NCBI GenBank assembly: GCA_965660625.1
Contig: CBFIAR010000006.1
Span: 1 to 64,000, forward strand
Length of the DNA: 64,000 bases
DNA from: Glaciecola sp965660625
Lineage (GTDB): Bacteria > Pseudomonadota > Gammaproteobacteria > Enterobacterales > Alteromonadaceae
Direction: 5' to 3'
The notes beneath the pieces are model-generated. The model saw nothing but the letters and a program-made list of their open reading frames with translations. It searched no databases and had not been told where the DNA came from. This document shows positions 36,486 to 45,222 of the stretch, in pieces. Position 1 is the stretch's first letter; each line of letters begins with the position of its first letter. The position numbers and the translations under genes were made by a program.

Positions 36486-37240
36486 TAGATTACCTTTGCT
36501 TCAGTTTTTAGTTTTTCGACCAACTCGGCTACATTAGCAACCTTTACACCACCTTTCCTTTGCGTCGGAGCTTCTACCTTCAATACCGTGAGCTTTGAGA
36601 TTAAGTCAACGCCAAAATCCGCCGCAGCCTTCACTTCGAGAGGTTTCCTTTTAGCCTTCATAATATTAGGAAGCGATGCATAGCGAGGTTCATTAAGGCG
36701 TAAATCAACTGTTACCACTGCGGGAAGAGACAGCTCAACGGTTTGTAGGCCGCCGTCTACCTCACGAGTGACTTGTATATGGCCATCTTCAATATTGACG
36801 ACAGAGGCAAATGTTCCTTGCGGCATACCGCATAATGCAGCGAGCATTTGGCCGGTTTGGTTGTTATCTGAGTCAATCGACTGTTTGCCTAAAATAATCA
36901 GCTCAGGTTTCTCCTGTTCTACCACTTTTTGCAAAAGTTTGGCAATTTGCAGTGAGTCTAAGGTTTCACTGGTGTCTATATGTATCCCGCGATCAGCACC
37001 TAATGCCAATGCTGTACGAATTTGCTCCTGACAAGCTTTATCACCAATAGATATGGCGATAAGCTCAGTGGCAATACCTTTCTCTTTTAAGCGAATGGCT
37101 TCTTCAACGGCTATTTCACAAAATGGGTTAATCGCCATTTTTGCATTGGCTAAATCCACGCCAGAGTTGTCCGATTTCACCCGCACTTTCACGTTGTAGT
37201 CTATAGCGCGCTTTACCGGTACTAATATTTTCATTTTCAC
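36485..37240 (-). CDS. etfB: Electron transfer flavoprotein beta subunit
   Basis: A 251-residue AMP-binding subunit of ETF. It starts MKMKILVPVKRAIDYNVKVR, contains the family pattern MAINPFCEIAVEEAIRLKEKG, and has ILGKQSIDSDNNQTGQMLA, the recognition region for partner dehydrogenases. Length is standard. It heads the etfB-etfA operon with a GAGG-like site upstream. Confidence 0.96.
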   Translation of the reverse strand: MKMKILVPVKRAIDYNVKVRVKSDNSGVDLANAKMAINPFCEIAVEEAIRLKEKGIATELIAISIGDKACQEQIRTALALGADRGIHIDTSETLDSLQIAKLLQKVVEQEKPELIILGKQSIDSDNNQTGQMLAALCGMPQGTFASVVNIEDGHIQVTREVDGGLQTVELSLPAVVTVDLRLNEPRYASLPNIMKAKRKPLEVKAAADFGVDLISKLTVLKVEAPTQRKGGVKVANVAELVEKLKTEAKVI

Positions 37241-37270
37241 CTCAGTTGGTATTGTTATTAAATTAGGAGA

Positions 37271-37296
37271 GTGTGTTCACTAAAAGTGTGTTCACT
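37271..37296. promoter_or_regulatory. Direct repeat upstream of etfB
   Basis: GTGTGTTCACT occurs twice, at 37271-37281 and 37286-37296, a 15-base period, 30-55 bases upstream of etfB. It may be a regulator site or a small tandem duplication. Confidence 0.3.
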
Positions 37297-37317
37297 TGTG
37301 CTTTCTCTGACATAAAA

Positions 37318-37346
37318 AAAGCCTTAATAAAAATACTAAGGCCTTT
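37318..37346 (-). terminator. Intrinsic terminator of the second TonB-receptor gene
   Basis: Read on the minus strand, AAAGGCCTTA and TAAGGCTTT form a hairpin followed by a run of T (complement of the A run at 37314-37320). It lies 23 bases after the stop of the receptor gene. Confidence 0.7.
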
Positions 37347-37368
37347 ATGTACCTGAAAGATTAGCTAC

Positions 37369-39711
37369 TTAATAATTAAAGCTTATATCAAGGCCGTAGG
37401 TAGCAGGTGTACCGTAAACTTGTGCATCGAAAAATCCAAAATTTGCTCCATGTATCACATATTCTTCGTCGGTAATATTCCGCCCCCAAAGTGACACTTT
37501 GAGGCTAGAACGCTCACCTAGTTTAATATCCGATAAGGTAAGACGCGCGTTGAGTAAGTCATACGCCTCACCAACAAGGCTTGGATCAGTGGCAGTAAAT
37601 TGGTTTTCGTCGTTCATGACATAGTTAACATTTAGATTTAGGCTTGCAAAATCAAATTTTGCTACGGTCCAATCCAAACCAAAGGTAGCTGAGAACACGT
37701 CAACGTCAGTGAATTGGTCGAGCGAGTAATCAGTATCACGATACCCATAACTACCCGTGAGTAGAAGATCTGGGGTAACCCCAAACTGCGCATCTATTTC
37801 AAAACCAAGGGTTTCTGACGCACCTGAGTTCAGAGCGCGCTGAATCGAGCCGTCGAACACAGTAACTAGTAGATTGGTATTGTCATTGAAGAAAACCGCT
37901 GTGTTTAGCATCAAACGGTCATCTAACAAAAACATCTTCGCGCCAACTTCGTATGCCGTGGTATCTTCTGGGTTACCTGGAATTAAGCTACCTGCAAAAT
38001 TGGCTTCTCCCAAGTTGGCAGGATTTAAATATGCAAAGCGATCAACCGTGCCAGGATTAAATAAACCTGCTGCATAGCCTTGCGTAATTGAACCATAAAT
38101 TGTGGTGTCCTTATCCATTGTATAATTGGCAATAATTGAACCAACGGTTTTACTCCAATCTGCTTCCGCTCGCAAGTTGTTGCGCAACATAGGATCTGGA
38201 GCGGCTAATTGGGTAATCGATTTTTCGTCTTTAGTGTGACGTAAACCTACTGTTAGGCTTAACTTATCAGTGACATTGTAATCCAATTGCGCAAATACGG
38301 CTTCAGCATCTGACGTTGCTTCATAAAAACCACCCCAGCCCAGCGGGGGAGCGAACAATAAATTTGCACCTTGACCTGTAAAGATTCCAATTTCCCACGG
38401 GTTATTTTCGTCACCTTCTTCGCTAAAGTAGAAGTAACCAGCAACATATTCCAGATTACCGTCCATAAAGCTGCCTAAGAATTGAAACTCTTGGGAAGTT
38501 TGTTCTTGTGATTTATCGTTAGTAAAATGAAAGGCTGGAATAGGTGCAAAATTGCCTGTTGGTTGGAAGGTTGCATCGAGTTCAGCACCGAAATACGCGC
38601 CGCCATCTGAGTCTACGCCGTCAGGAATAAGCGAATGGTAATCGCGCTTCGATGTGATTGACTTAAAGCGATGATTTTCAGCGTAATCCCACTCTACGTT
38701 TAAGGTATGTCCAGATATTTCAATAAACTCTCGACCGTGGGCGTCTAATTCAAAAACGTCTTGTCGGCCTCCGGTAAATTCGTTGGCCGCCATTTGTGCA
38801 AAAACGTTGCCACCGTAAAATACACCGGTGCCCATGTGGAGAGTTGGAACCGCTGGGTTAGTAAATGCAGCACGAACATTGCTGACTTGAACCGGGATTG
38901 ATACAGCACTTCCGTCGGTGTCGTCATATGCATAATTAATGGAGAAGTCATCTCCTTTATATTGCAATGCAAAACGCATTGCGTCTGTTTCTTTCGCGCC
39001 AAGATCTTTTTCTTTGGCACCGATAAATGTGTTTGTTGCCCATCCATCTTCATCGCTGGTCATATACGTGAATTTAGCAGTAAATCCATTAAATTCGCCG
39101 CTATCAATAGATGTCACCGAGCTTTTAAGACCAAAATTGCCGACAGTAAACCGTTGGCTAAACTCGAAATCTTCAGATGGGGCTTTCGTAACCATACTGA
39201 TAGCGCCACCTGTGGTATTTTTTCCCCACAATGTGCCTTGCGGGCCACGCAATACCTCTACTCTTTCTAAATCAATAATACTTAGAATGGCACCAACATT
39301 ACGTGCCATATAAACACCGTCAACATAAATGCCTACTTTAGGGTCGATGGCTAACGATGGCGAAGCAGTCCCTATTCCGCGAATGTTTACGCCCACGTTA
39401 TAAGCACTACCAATTGGAGCAACTATAAGGGTGTTAGGCGCTAAATTGTTAAGATCTGAGACATCCTCGATACCTAACTTTTCGATAGTATCGCTTCCGA
39501 ATGCCGAAATAGCGATGGGCGTCTCTTGCAATGGCGTCACGCGTTTTTGCGCAGTAACAGAGATGCGCTCAACGCCGAAGTTTTTATCGGTTTCTTGATC
39601 AGCGGTTTGCTCTTGTTGCGCAAATGCTTGACCTGAAAGCGCACAAGCAACTGCAAACGCTAGGGGCTTTATTGCTGTCTTCGCTTTGTCTTTTTGCCCG
39701 TTATAATTCAT
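37369..39711 (-). CDS. TonB-dependent outer-membrane receptor
   Basis: A 780-residue receptor with a clear signal peptide (AFAVACALSGQAFAQQE). The plug begins ERISVTAQKRVTPLQETPIA and contains NIRGIGTASPSLAIDPKVGI plus VEVLRGPQGTLWGKNTTGGA. The barrel ends in an aromatic residue (DISFNY). The wording is that of the large receptor group used for hydrophobic and steroid-like substrates in Sphingomonads and Alteromonads. It is a single-gene transcript with its own terminator, and a copy of the 16-bp near-palindrome (39829-39844, minus orientation) lies 118 bases upstream, linking it to the catabolic genes to the right. Confidence 0.93.
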   Translation of the reverse strand: MNYNGQKDKAKTAIKPLAFAVACALSGQAFAQQEQTADQETDKNFGVERISVTAQKRVTPLQETPIAISAFGSDTIEKLGIEDVSDLNNLAPNTLIVAPIGSAYNVGVNIRGIGTASPSLAIDPKVGIYVDGVYMARNVGAILSIIDLERVEVLRGPQGTLWGKNTTGGAISMVTKAPSEDFEFSQRFTVGNFGLKSSVTSIDSGEFNGFTAKFTYMTSDEDGWATNTFIGAKEKDLGAKETDAMRFALQYKGDDFSINYAYDDTDGSAVSIPVQVSNVRAAFTNPAVPTLHMGTGVFYGGNVFAQMAANEFTGGRQDVFELDAHGREFIEISGHTLNVEWDYAENHRFKSITSKRDYHSLIPDGVDSDGGAYFGAELDATFQPTGNFAPIPAFHFTNDKSQEQTSQEFQFLGSFMDGNLEYVAGYFYFSEEGDENNPWEIGIFTGQGANLLFAPPLGWGGFYEATSDAEAVFAQLDYNVTDKLSLTVGLRHTKDEKSITQLAAPDPMLRNNLRAEADWSKTVGSIIANYTMDKDTTIYGSITQGYAAGLFNPGTVDRFAYLNPANLGEANFAGSLIPGNPEDTTAYEVGAKMFLLDDRLMLNTAVFFNDNTNLLVTVFDGSIQRALNSGASETLGFEIDAQFGVTPDLLLTGSYGYRDTDYSLDQFTDVDVFSATFGLDWTVAKFDFASLNLNVNYVMNDENQFTATDPSLVGEAYDLLNARLTLSDIKLGERSSLKVSLWGRNITDEEYVIHGANFGFFDAQVYGTPATYGLDISFNY

Positions 39712-39828
39712 ACCTTTCTCCTAATTTTAACTGTTCTGCAGTTGATGTGTGATATCAATGCTCAGATGTTGTGTTATTATTTTGTTACTAACTTGATCTG
39801 ATATTTGTACAAATGTGTAGGTGCAGAA

Positions 39829-39844
39829 ACGTCTATTCGGACTA
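39829..39844 (-). promoter_or_regulatory. Copy of the shared 16-bp near-palindrome (TonB receptor promoter)
   Basis: TAGTCCGAATAGACGT on the minus strand, the most divergent of six related sites (compare TCGTCCATATAGACGA at 48870). It stands 118 bases before the receptor start. The remainder of the 480-base spacer 39712-40189 is AT-rich with no other feature except the copy at 40125. Confidence 0.4.
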
Positions 39845-40124
39845 GTTAATTTGAAATAAGAATGAAAACGGCGGTTTTTAATTGAATTTTCCTTTGCTTT
39901 AAAGCAAATGTTGGCATTCTCTGATTAGAAACTAAATTGTAAATAAATGCATTTAATTAACTCTTTATCATAATAATTTACCGTTAAATATGAGGCCACT
40001 AGCTAAATTTTTTTTTCAATCCAACTTGCGCTAACGATCAATGCGTTTATTTATACATTAGCCCTCGACATTATTTCTCTCTGAGTTGCCCGCTTTTTCT
40101 CGACAATATTAGATAAAACGATGC

Positions 40125-40140
40125 TCGTCCATATGAACGA
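40125..40140 (+). promoter_or_regulatory. Copy of the shared 16-bp near-palindrome (SDR promoter)
   Basis: TCGTCCATATGAACGA, palindromic except for one base pair, 50 bases upstream of the SDR gene at 40190. It belongs to a set of six found only between genes in this catabolic region. Confidence 0.6.
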
Positions 40141-40189
40141 TGTTTGATGCCAATGTTAGGGTAAGTTTTGATGAAAAAGGAGTATTTCA

Positions 40190-41002
40190 ATGTCAAAAGT
40201 CGTTTTTATTACGGGAGCTAGCCGCGGTATAGGTCGGGCGACTGCTCTTGCTTTTGCCAAAGCAGGTTATCGGGTGGCATGCACTGCTCGGGAGCTAGAG
40301 AATAAAATTTCACCTAAGTTTACGCTAAGCAATGCCAGTGATGCTGGGGGTGGTTTACAAGAAACCGCTAAGATGATTGAAAGCTTATCAGGTGAGGTGC
40401 TCGCGGTACCAATGGATTTGCTTAGTCGGGAATCGGTAGATAAGGCAATTGCTCAAGTCTTTGCACATTTTGGCTGTATAGACGTCGTTATTAATAATGC
40501 CATTTACCAAGGTCCAGATTTAAATGCATCCTTGCTAGATTTAACGCCACAAACACTTGACAATGTTGCTAGAGCTTATATCTCGGCACCGCTTCAAATT
40601 GCTCAGGCGCTAATTCCGCATATGGTGCAACGAGGTAGTGGCTGTATTATTAATATTACCTCAGGGGCTGGCGAAAAAGATCCACCTATCACTGCGTCTC
40701 AAGGCGGCTGGGGTTATGCGTATGGAGCGGGCAAGGCAGCAGTTTCTCGCTTATCAGGCGTTATCAGCAGAGAACATGGCAAACAAGGTATTCGAGCGTT
40801 TACAGTTAACCCAGGGGTTGTGAACACCGAAACTTTACGCGCCACTATTGGTGAAAAGGGTATAAAAGGCCTTGCTCAATCTCTTGTTGAGCCTGATTTA
40901 ATAGCTGAGGTATTGTTATGGATAGCCGATAATTCTGCCGCAGATAAGATGCAGTATCAGACCATCGACGCACAGCGTTTGGCGCGGCACTTGACCCTAT
41001 AG
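40190..41002 (+). CDS. Short-chain dehydrogenase/reductase
   Basis: A 270-residue SDR with cofactor loop ITGASRGIGRAT and Ser/Tyr/Lys in NITSGAGEK and YGAGK. An Arg after the second strand (ACTARE) suggests NADP(H). It carries an insertion near residues 40-55 (KISPKFTLSNASDAGGG), as in hydroxysteroid-dehydrogenase-like SDRs (HSDL2 type). It is transcribed alone, with a strong AAAGGAG ribosome-binding site, and convergent with the next SDR. Substrate unknown. Confidence 0.9.
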   Translation: MSKVVFITGASRGIGRATALAFAKAGYRVACTARELENKISPKFTLSNASDAGGGLQETAKMIESLSGEVLAVPMDLLSRESVDKAIAQVFAHFGCIDVVINNAIYQGPDLNASLLDLTPQTLDNVARAYISAPLQIAQALIPHMVQRGSGCIINITSGAGEKDPPITASQGGWGYAYGAGKAAVSRLSGVISREHGKQGIRAFTVNPGVVNTETLRATIGEKGIKGLAQSLVEPDLIAEVLLWIADNSAADKMQYQTIDAQRLARHLTL

Positions 41003-41067
41003 ATAGGGAGAACGCTGCATTCATTGGCTTTTCTTGCTTGTGTGCAAAGCAATAGTCAGCAGGCAGC

Positions 41068-41820
41068 TTAGCCGGCTGTTTGACCACCATCAATGGGTAA
41101 CGCACTTCCCGTAATGAATCGCGCTTCATGTGATGCTAAATAAGCTACAGCACTGGCAATTTCATGCGCGTTTGCTGCGTCTAAGAGCGGAAACATTTTG
41201 CTCAGCAAACGTTTATCTATATTTTGAGGCATGATTATGTTTGCCGAAAGTGGTGTTTTTACATTTCCAGGGCAGAGTGCATTCACTCTTACCGATTGCG
41301 CCGCATACTCTAGCGCGAGTGATTTAGATAAGTTAACCACTGCCGCTTTCGTAGCACAATACGCCGACGTGTAAGCCTGGCCGACCAAACCAGCAGAAGA
41401 GGCCATATTGACGATGTTACCCTTGGTTTTTATCAAATGTGGCACCGCTAGTTGACACAGATAAAAAACACCGGACAAATTAATACCTAACATCTTTTGC
41501 CAAGTTTCCACGCTAATATCAGTAAAATGCGCTAGCTGTGCAATGCCCGCAATATTGCACAATATATCAAGTTGACCATATTGTTCGATACACGCCTTCA
41601 CTGCGCTGGCGCAAGCGTCATAATCAGACACATCGCAAACTTGAGTTAGCGCTTTGCAATCATCTCGCTGACATTCCTGTGCAGTTATTTGCAAGCCTAC
41701 CTCATCAATATCACAGAGCATGACATTAGCGCCTTCTTGTGCAAAACGAATAGCTGTCTCACGACCTATTCCTGAGGCTGCGCCTGTGATTAAAGCGACT
41801 TTATTGGTGAACCTTTGCAT
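41068..41820 (-). CDS. Short-chain dehydrogenase/reductase
   Basis: A 250-residue classical SDR: ITGAASGIGRE, CDIDE (Asp, so NAD-preferring), catalytic Ser in NMASSAGLVG and YCATK. The C terminus ends in the common SALPIDGGQTAG. It is divergent from the reductase gene at 42091, with a near-palindrome copy at 41880-41895 about 60 bases upstream. Probably a dehydrogenase for a hydroxyl group or a beta-hydroxyacyl-CoA of the pathway; the substrate is not determined. Confidence 0.9.
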   Translation of the reverse strand: MQRFTNKVALITGAASGIGRETAIRFAQEGANVMLCDIDEVGLQITAQECQRDDCKALTQVCDVSDYDACASAVKACIEQYGQLDILCNIAGIAQLAHFTDISVETWQKMLGINLSGVFYLCQLAVPHLIKTKGNIVNMASSAGLVGQAYTSAYCATKAAVVNLSKSLALEYAAQSVRVNALCPGNVKTPLSANIIMPQNIDKRLLSKMFPLLDAANAHEIASAVAYLASHEARFITGSALPIDGGQTAG

Positions 41821-41879
41821 ATTGAATCCTTTTGACTAATTTTTATTTCCTTATATTGCCGGTTCTACGTTTTATTGCT

Positions 41880-41895
41880 TAGTCCATATAAACGA
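41880..41895. promoter_or_regulatory. Copy of the shared 16-bp near-palindrome (divergent SDR/reductase promoters)
   Basis: TAGTCCATATAAACGA between the divergent genes starting at 41820 (minus) and 42091 (plus). It may serve both. Confidence 0.55.
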
Positions 41896-42090
41896 TGAAT
41901 GGTTTATGATTTCTGTGAAAACATTGCCACAATGAAATAGGAGTTATTGTCAACTCCGCCTATTGTGCGTAGCTCTTTTCAGGGCTACAACTAATCGGCA
42001 AAGTAAGGCGAAACAGTGCACTAGTTAAAGACAGAGCGTCAGTCAGGGCGTTACGCTTTCTGGACACTATGACCCAATCAAGGAGTTGTT

Positions 42091-43146
42091 ATGGCCCGTT
42101 ATCATAATCTAACCGTTGCCGATGCTATTCAAGAAACCGCCGATGCGCATTCCATCTTATTTGACATCCCCGCGACCTTAAAAGACAAATTTTGCTATCA
42201 ATCAGGCCAGTTCATTACACTCAAATTCCCTTATGAGGACGAGCACCTTCAGCGTTGCTATTCCATGTCTAGCACACCAAATCTTGATTGCCAATTGCGT
42301 GTTACGGTAAAACGAGTAGCGGGTGGAAGAGGCTCCAACTGGATATGTGATAATCTCAAAGCGGGGAGCAAAATTGAGGTAATGCAGCCAGCAGGGCTAT
42401 TCGTCACTCGGGACTTGTCTGAAGACCACTTGTTATGTGCTGGTGGCAGCGGTATTACGCCTGTGTTGTCAATCTTAAGGCACGTTCTTGTCAATGGTTC
42501 TGGAAAGGTACGTTTAATTTATGCAAACCGAGACGAAGCGTCTGTTATTTTCAAGCAAACGATCAAAGCGCTTGGGCAAGAATATGTAGAGCGTTTAGAA
42601 GTAATTCATCTGTTAGATTCTTTGCAAGGTATCCCGTCTTTAAACTTGTTAGTTTCGCTAGCTCAGGGGATGCAGCACGGTAGGGCATTTATTTGTGGTC
42701 CAGGCCCATTTATGGATGCAATGGCTAGCGCATTGAAACAGGCCGATATGCCAGAGGATAGGATTCATGTTGAACGTTTTGTGCTTGCAAAATCCTCGAC
42801 AGATAATGAGAAGTCTGCAGATCCAAGTCAAAATAATGAAGGCGATATAGCGAACGAACAAGAAGAACTTCCTGCTGCTACCGTTCAACTTGAAATTGAC
42901 GGCGTACATCATGTGATTGCATGTGAGCCAGGTCAAACAGTGCTTGATGCAGCAGAAAAAATCGGCATCGAATTACCTTATTCTTGTCGTGAAGGCATGT
43001 GTGCATCATGCATTTGCGAAGTTATCGAAGGCAATGTAAAACTTAACAATAACGAAGTGCTCGATGATAAAGATTTAGCCAATAATTTAACGCTCAGTTG
43101 CCAAGCAGTGCCCCTGACGGCAGAGTTAAAACTTAAATATACCTAA
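42091..43146 (+). CDS. KshB/PaaE-like ferredoxin reductase with C-terminal 2Fe-2S domain
   Basis: A 351-residue three-domain oxygenase reductase. FAD-binding barrel: RCYSMSSTPN (~residue 54). NAD-binding domain: CAGGSGITPVLSILR (~117) and FICGPGPFMDAM (~200). An acidic linker (~235-262) leads to a plant-type ferredoxin with cysteines in LPYSCREGMCASCICE and LSCQA. This order is that of 3-ketosteroid-9-alpha-hydroxylase reductase KshB and phenylacetyl-CoA epoxidase reductase PaaE. It passes electrons from NADH to a Rieske or diiron oxygenase that is not in this window. It heads an operon with an SDR and an OYE gene. Confidence 0.9.
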   Translation: MARYHNLTVADAIQETADAHSILFDIPATLKDKFCYQSGQFITLKFPYEDEHLQRCYSMSSTPNLDCQLRVTVKRVAGGRGSNWICDNLKAGSKIEVMQPAGLFVTRDLSEDHLLCAGGSGITPVLSILRHVLVNGSGKVRLIYANRDEASVIFKQTIKALGQEYVERLEVIHLLDSLQGIPSLNLLVSLAQGMQHGRAFICGPGPFMDAMASALKQADMPEDRIHVERFVLAKSSTDNEKSADPSQNNEGDIANEQEELPAATVQLEIDGVHHVIACEPGQTVLDAAEKIGIELPYSCREGMCASCICEVIEGNVKLNNNEVLDDKDLANNLTLSCQAVPLTAELKLKYT

Positions 43147-43239
43147 GTTACGTGCTACGCATCAGTAACTTGCGACAGATTCGAATCAGAATCAGAATGT
43201 GCAGTAAGTTCTGCACCCTAACATAATCAGGAGTTATCC

Positions 43240-44010
43240 ATGCAAGCACGTTTTACTGATAAAGTGGCTTTTGTTACAGGCGGCGGCAGTGGTATAGGCG
43301 CAGCAACGGCTCAGCGTTTAGCACTAGAAGGTGCTACGGTTGTTATTTGCGGGCGTCGTCAAGCAAATCTAGATGAGGTAGTTGAGCTTATTCGACAGGC
43401 CGGAGGCAAAGCTTATTCAGTGCAGGTTGACGTTAGTAATGAGAGTGCCTTTGTGGCTGCGCTAGAACAAACAGCCAACGAACATGGCAGCTTGGATGTG
43501 TTGGTAAACAATGCGATGGCATATTCTTATGGCGGCATTACGGATATGAGCACAGAAGATTGGCACAGCAATTTTCGCACCTCGGTAGACGGTACTTTTT
43601 GGGGCACGCGCACAGCAATGAAACTGATGAAAGGGAAAGGCGGTGCGATAGTTAATATTTCGTCAATTTGCGGCGAGTTAGGTACACCAATGATGTCTGG
43701 TTACAGTGCGGCTAAAGCGGCAATAGTTAACTTTTCAAGAGCCGCAGCAGCCGAAGGCGCTAGTGATAATATTCGCGTTAACGTGGTCGTGCCGGCCGTC
43801 GTTGAAACTCCGGCAACCTCAGGTATGCTGAGTGATCAAGGGATGCTTAATAATACTAATCGTCTCATTCCTATGGGCCGTGTTGGCCGTAGCGATGAAC
43901 TCGCAAGTGCCATCGCATTTTTGGCTAGTGATGATGCTTCATACGTCACCGGTGCCAGTTTGCCTGTGGATGGCGGTCGAGCTTGTGTGCTGGTAACCGC
44001 TTTGGATTAG
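43240..44010 (+). CDS. Short-chain dehydrogenase/reductase
   Basis: A 256-residue SDR with VTGGGSGIGAAT, CGRRQ (Arg, NADP-type), NNAMAYS, Ser in NISSICGELG and YSAAK. Co-oriented after the KshB-like reductase and nine bases before the OYE gene, with AATCAGGAG upstream of ATG 43240. Likely acts on a ketone or hydroxyl of the pathway compound. Confidence 0.9.
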   Translation: MQARFTDKVAFVTGGGSGIGAATAQRLALEGATVVICGRRQANLDEVVELIRQAGGKAYSVQVDVSNESAFVAALEQTANEHGSLDVLVNNAMAYSYGGITDMSTEDWHSNFRTSVDGTFWGTRTAMKLMKGKGGAIVNISSICGELGTPMMSGYSAAKAAIVNFSRAAAAEGASDNIRVNVVVPAVVETPATSGMLSDQGMLNNTNRLIPMGRVGRSDELASAIAFLASDDASYVTGASLPVDGGRACVLVTALD

Positions 44011-44019
44011 GAGGCAATT

Positions 44020-45087
44020 ATGACGAATATAAACACCTTACTAAGTGCGGGCAAACTAGGCGACATCGACGTAGCAAACCGCGTGGTAATGGCGCCGATG
44101 ACTCGAAATCGCGCTGATGCCGATGGTACGCCCAATAGCATCATGCGCGACTACTACAGTCAGCGAGCGAGTGCAGGCTTAATTGTGGCTGAAGGGACAT
44201 GGCCAGTTGCTGCAGGCCAAGCATATAACCGTCAACCTGGTATCGAAACTCCAGAACATATCAAAGGGTGGCGAGCGGTAACCGATGCTGTGCATCAAGC
44301 CGGTGGCAAAATAGTCTTGCAAATTATGCACGCTGGCCGTATTGGCTCACATCATATAAAAGGTGAAGGAGTGCCAACGGTTGCACCATCAGCCATTCAG
44401 GCTAGAGGTGAAGTGCATACTGATAGTGCCGGGATGCAGACCTACGATATGCCAATTGCTTTAACTACAGAGCAAGTATGGCAAGTCATTGAAGAACATC
44501 GCCAAGCTGCTGTCAATGCGTTAGAAGCAGGGTTTGATGGCGTAGAACTGCATTGTACCAGCGGTTATTTACCCATGCAGTTTTTATGTTCAGATTCAAA
44601 CCAACGGAAAGACGAATTTGGAGGTAGTGCGCAAGCGCGGGCAAAATTTGCAGCGGAATGTTTACGTACAATGGCGACAGTATTTGGTGCTGGCCGTGTT
44701 GGCTTGAGAATGAATCCAGGCAACCGCTTTAACGACACTAATGACGAAAATCCAGAACAAAGTCATCTTGCTTTGCTGCATGCAGTTGAAAATCTAAATC
44801 TAGGCTATTTGCACATGATGAGAGCACCAGTCGAGTCAATAAATGCCTTTCAAATTGGCCGAAAGGCTTATACTGGCTCACTGATTGTGAATGATGGCTT
44901 TGATGCGCCAACAGCTGACAGCGCAGTATCAAGCGGTCAAGCCGATGCAGTGTCGTTTGCACGACATTATGTAGCTAACCCTGATTATGTTAGGCGTATT
45001 GCTGAAAACTTGCCCTTGACTAGATTTGATCGTAAAACGCTTTATACACCAGGAGCACTTGGTTATTCAGATTATGCAGAAGCATGA
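44020..45087 (+). CDS. Old yellow enzyme family alkene reductase
   Basis: A 355-residue FMN-dependent ene-reductase of the NemA/OYE type: VVMAPMTRNRAD, QIMHAGRIGSHH (FMN contact), GFDGVELHCTSGYLPMQFL and NQRKDEFGGS. The catalytic HxxN position reads HCTS instead of HGAH/HSAN. It reduces an activated C=C bond with NAD(P)H; a role in saturating an enone of a cyclic substrate fits the neighbours. It is last in the 42091 operon, with GGAGG before its ATG. Confidence 0.9.
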   Translation: MTNINTLLSAGKLGDIDVANRVVMAPMTRNRADADGTPNSIMRDYYSQRASAGLIVAEGTWPVAAGQAYNRQPGIETPEHIKGWRAVTDAVHQAGGKIVLQIMHAGRIGSHHIKGEGVPTVAPSAIQARGEVHTDSAGMQTYDMPIALTTEQVWQVIEEHRQAAVNALEAGFDGVELHCTSGYLPMQFLCSDSNQRKDEFGGSAQARAKFAAECLRTMATVFGAGRVGLRMNPGNRFNDTNDENPEQSHLALLHAVENLNLGYLHMMRAPVESINAFQIGRKAYTGSLIVNDGFDAPTADSAVSSGQADAVSFARHYVANPDYVRRIAENLPLTRFDRKTLYTPGALGYSDYAEA

Positions 45088-45222
45088 ACTGTTTTAAACA
45101 ACATTGGTCTTATTCGTGAAGAGAAAACTAAATTTAACAATAAATTTATAGTATATTAACGCTTGACGTTTATTTTGCCGTGAAGCGGCAGATTTAAAAT
45201 AATAACGAGAGGCCGAATAGAC

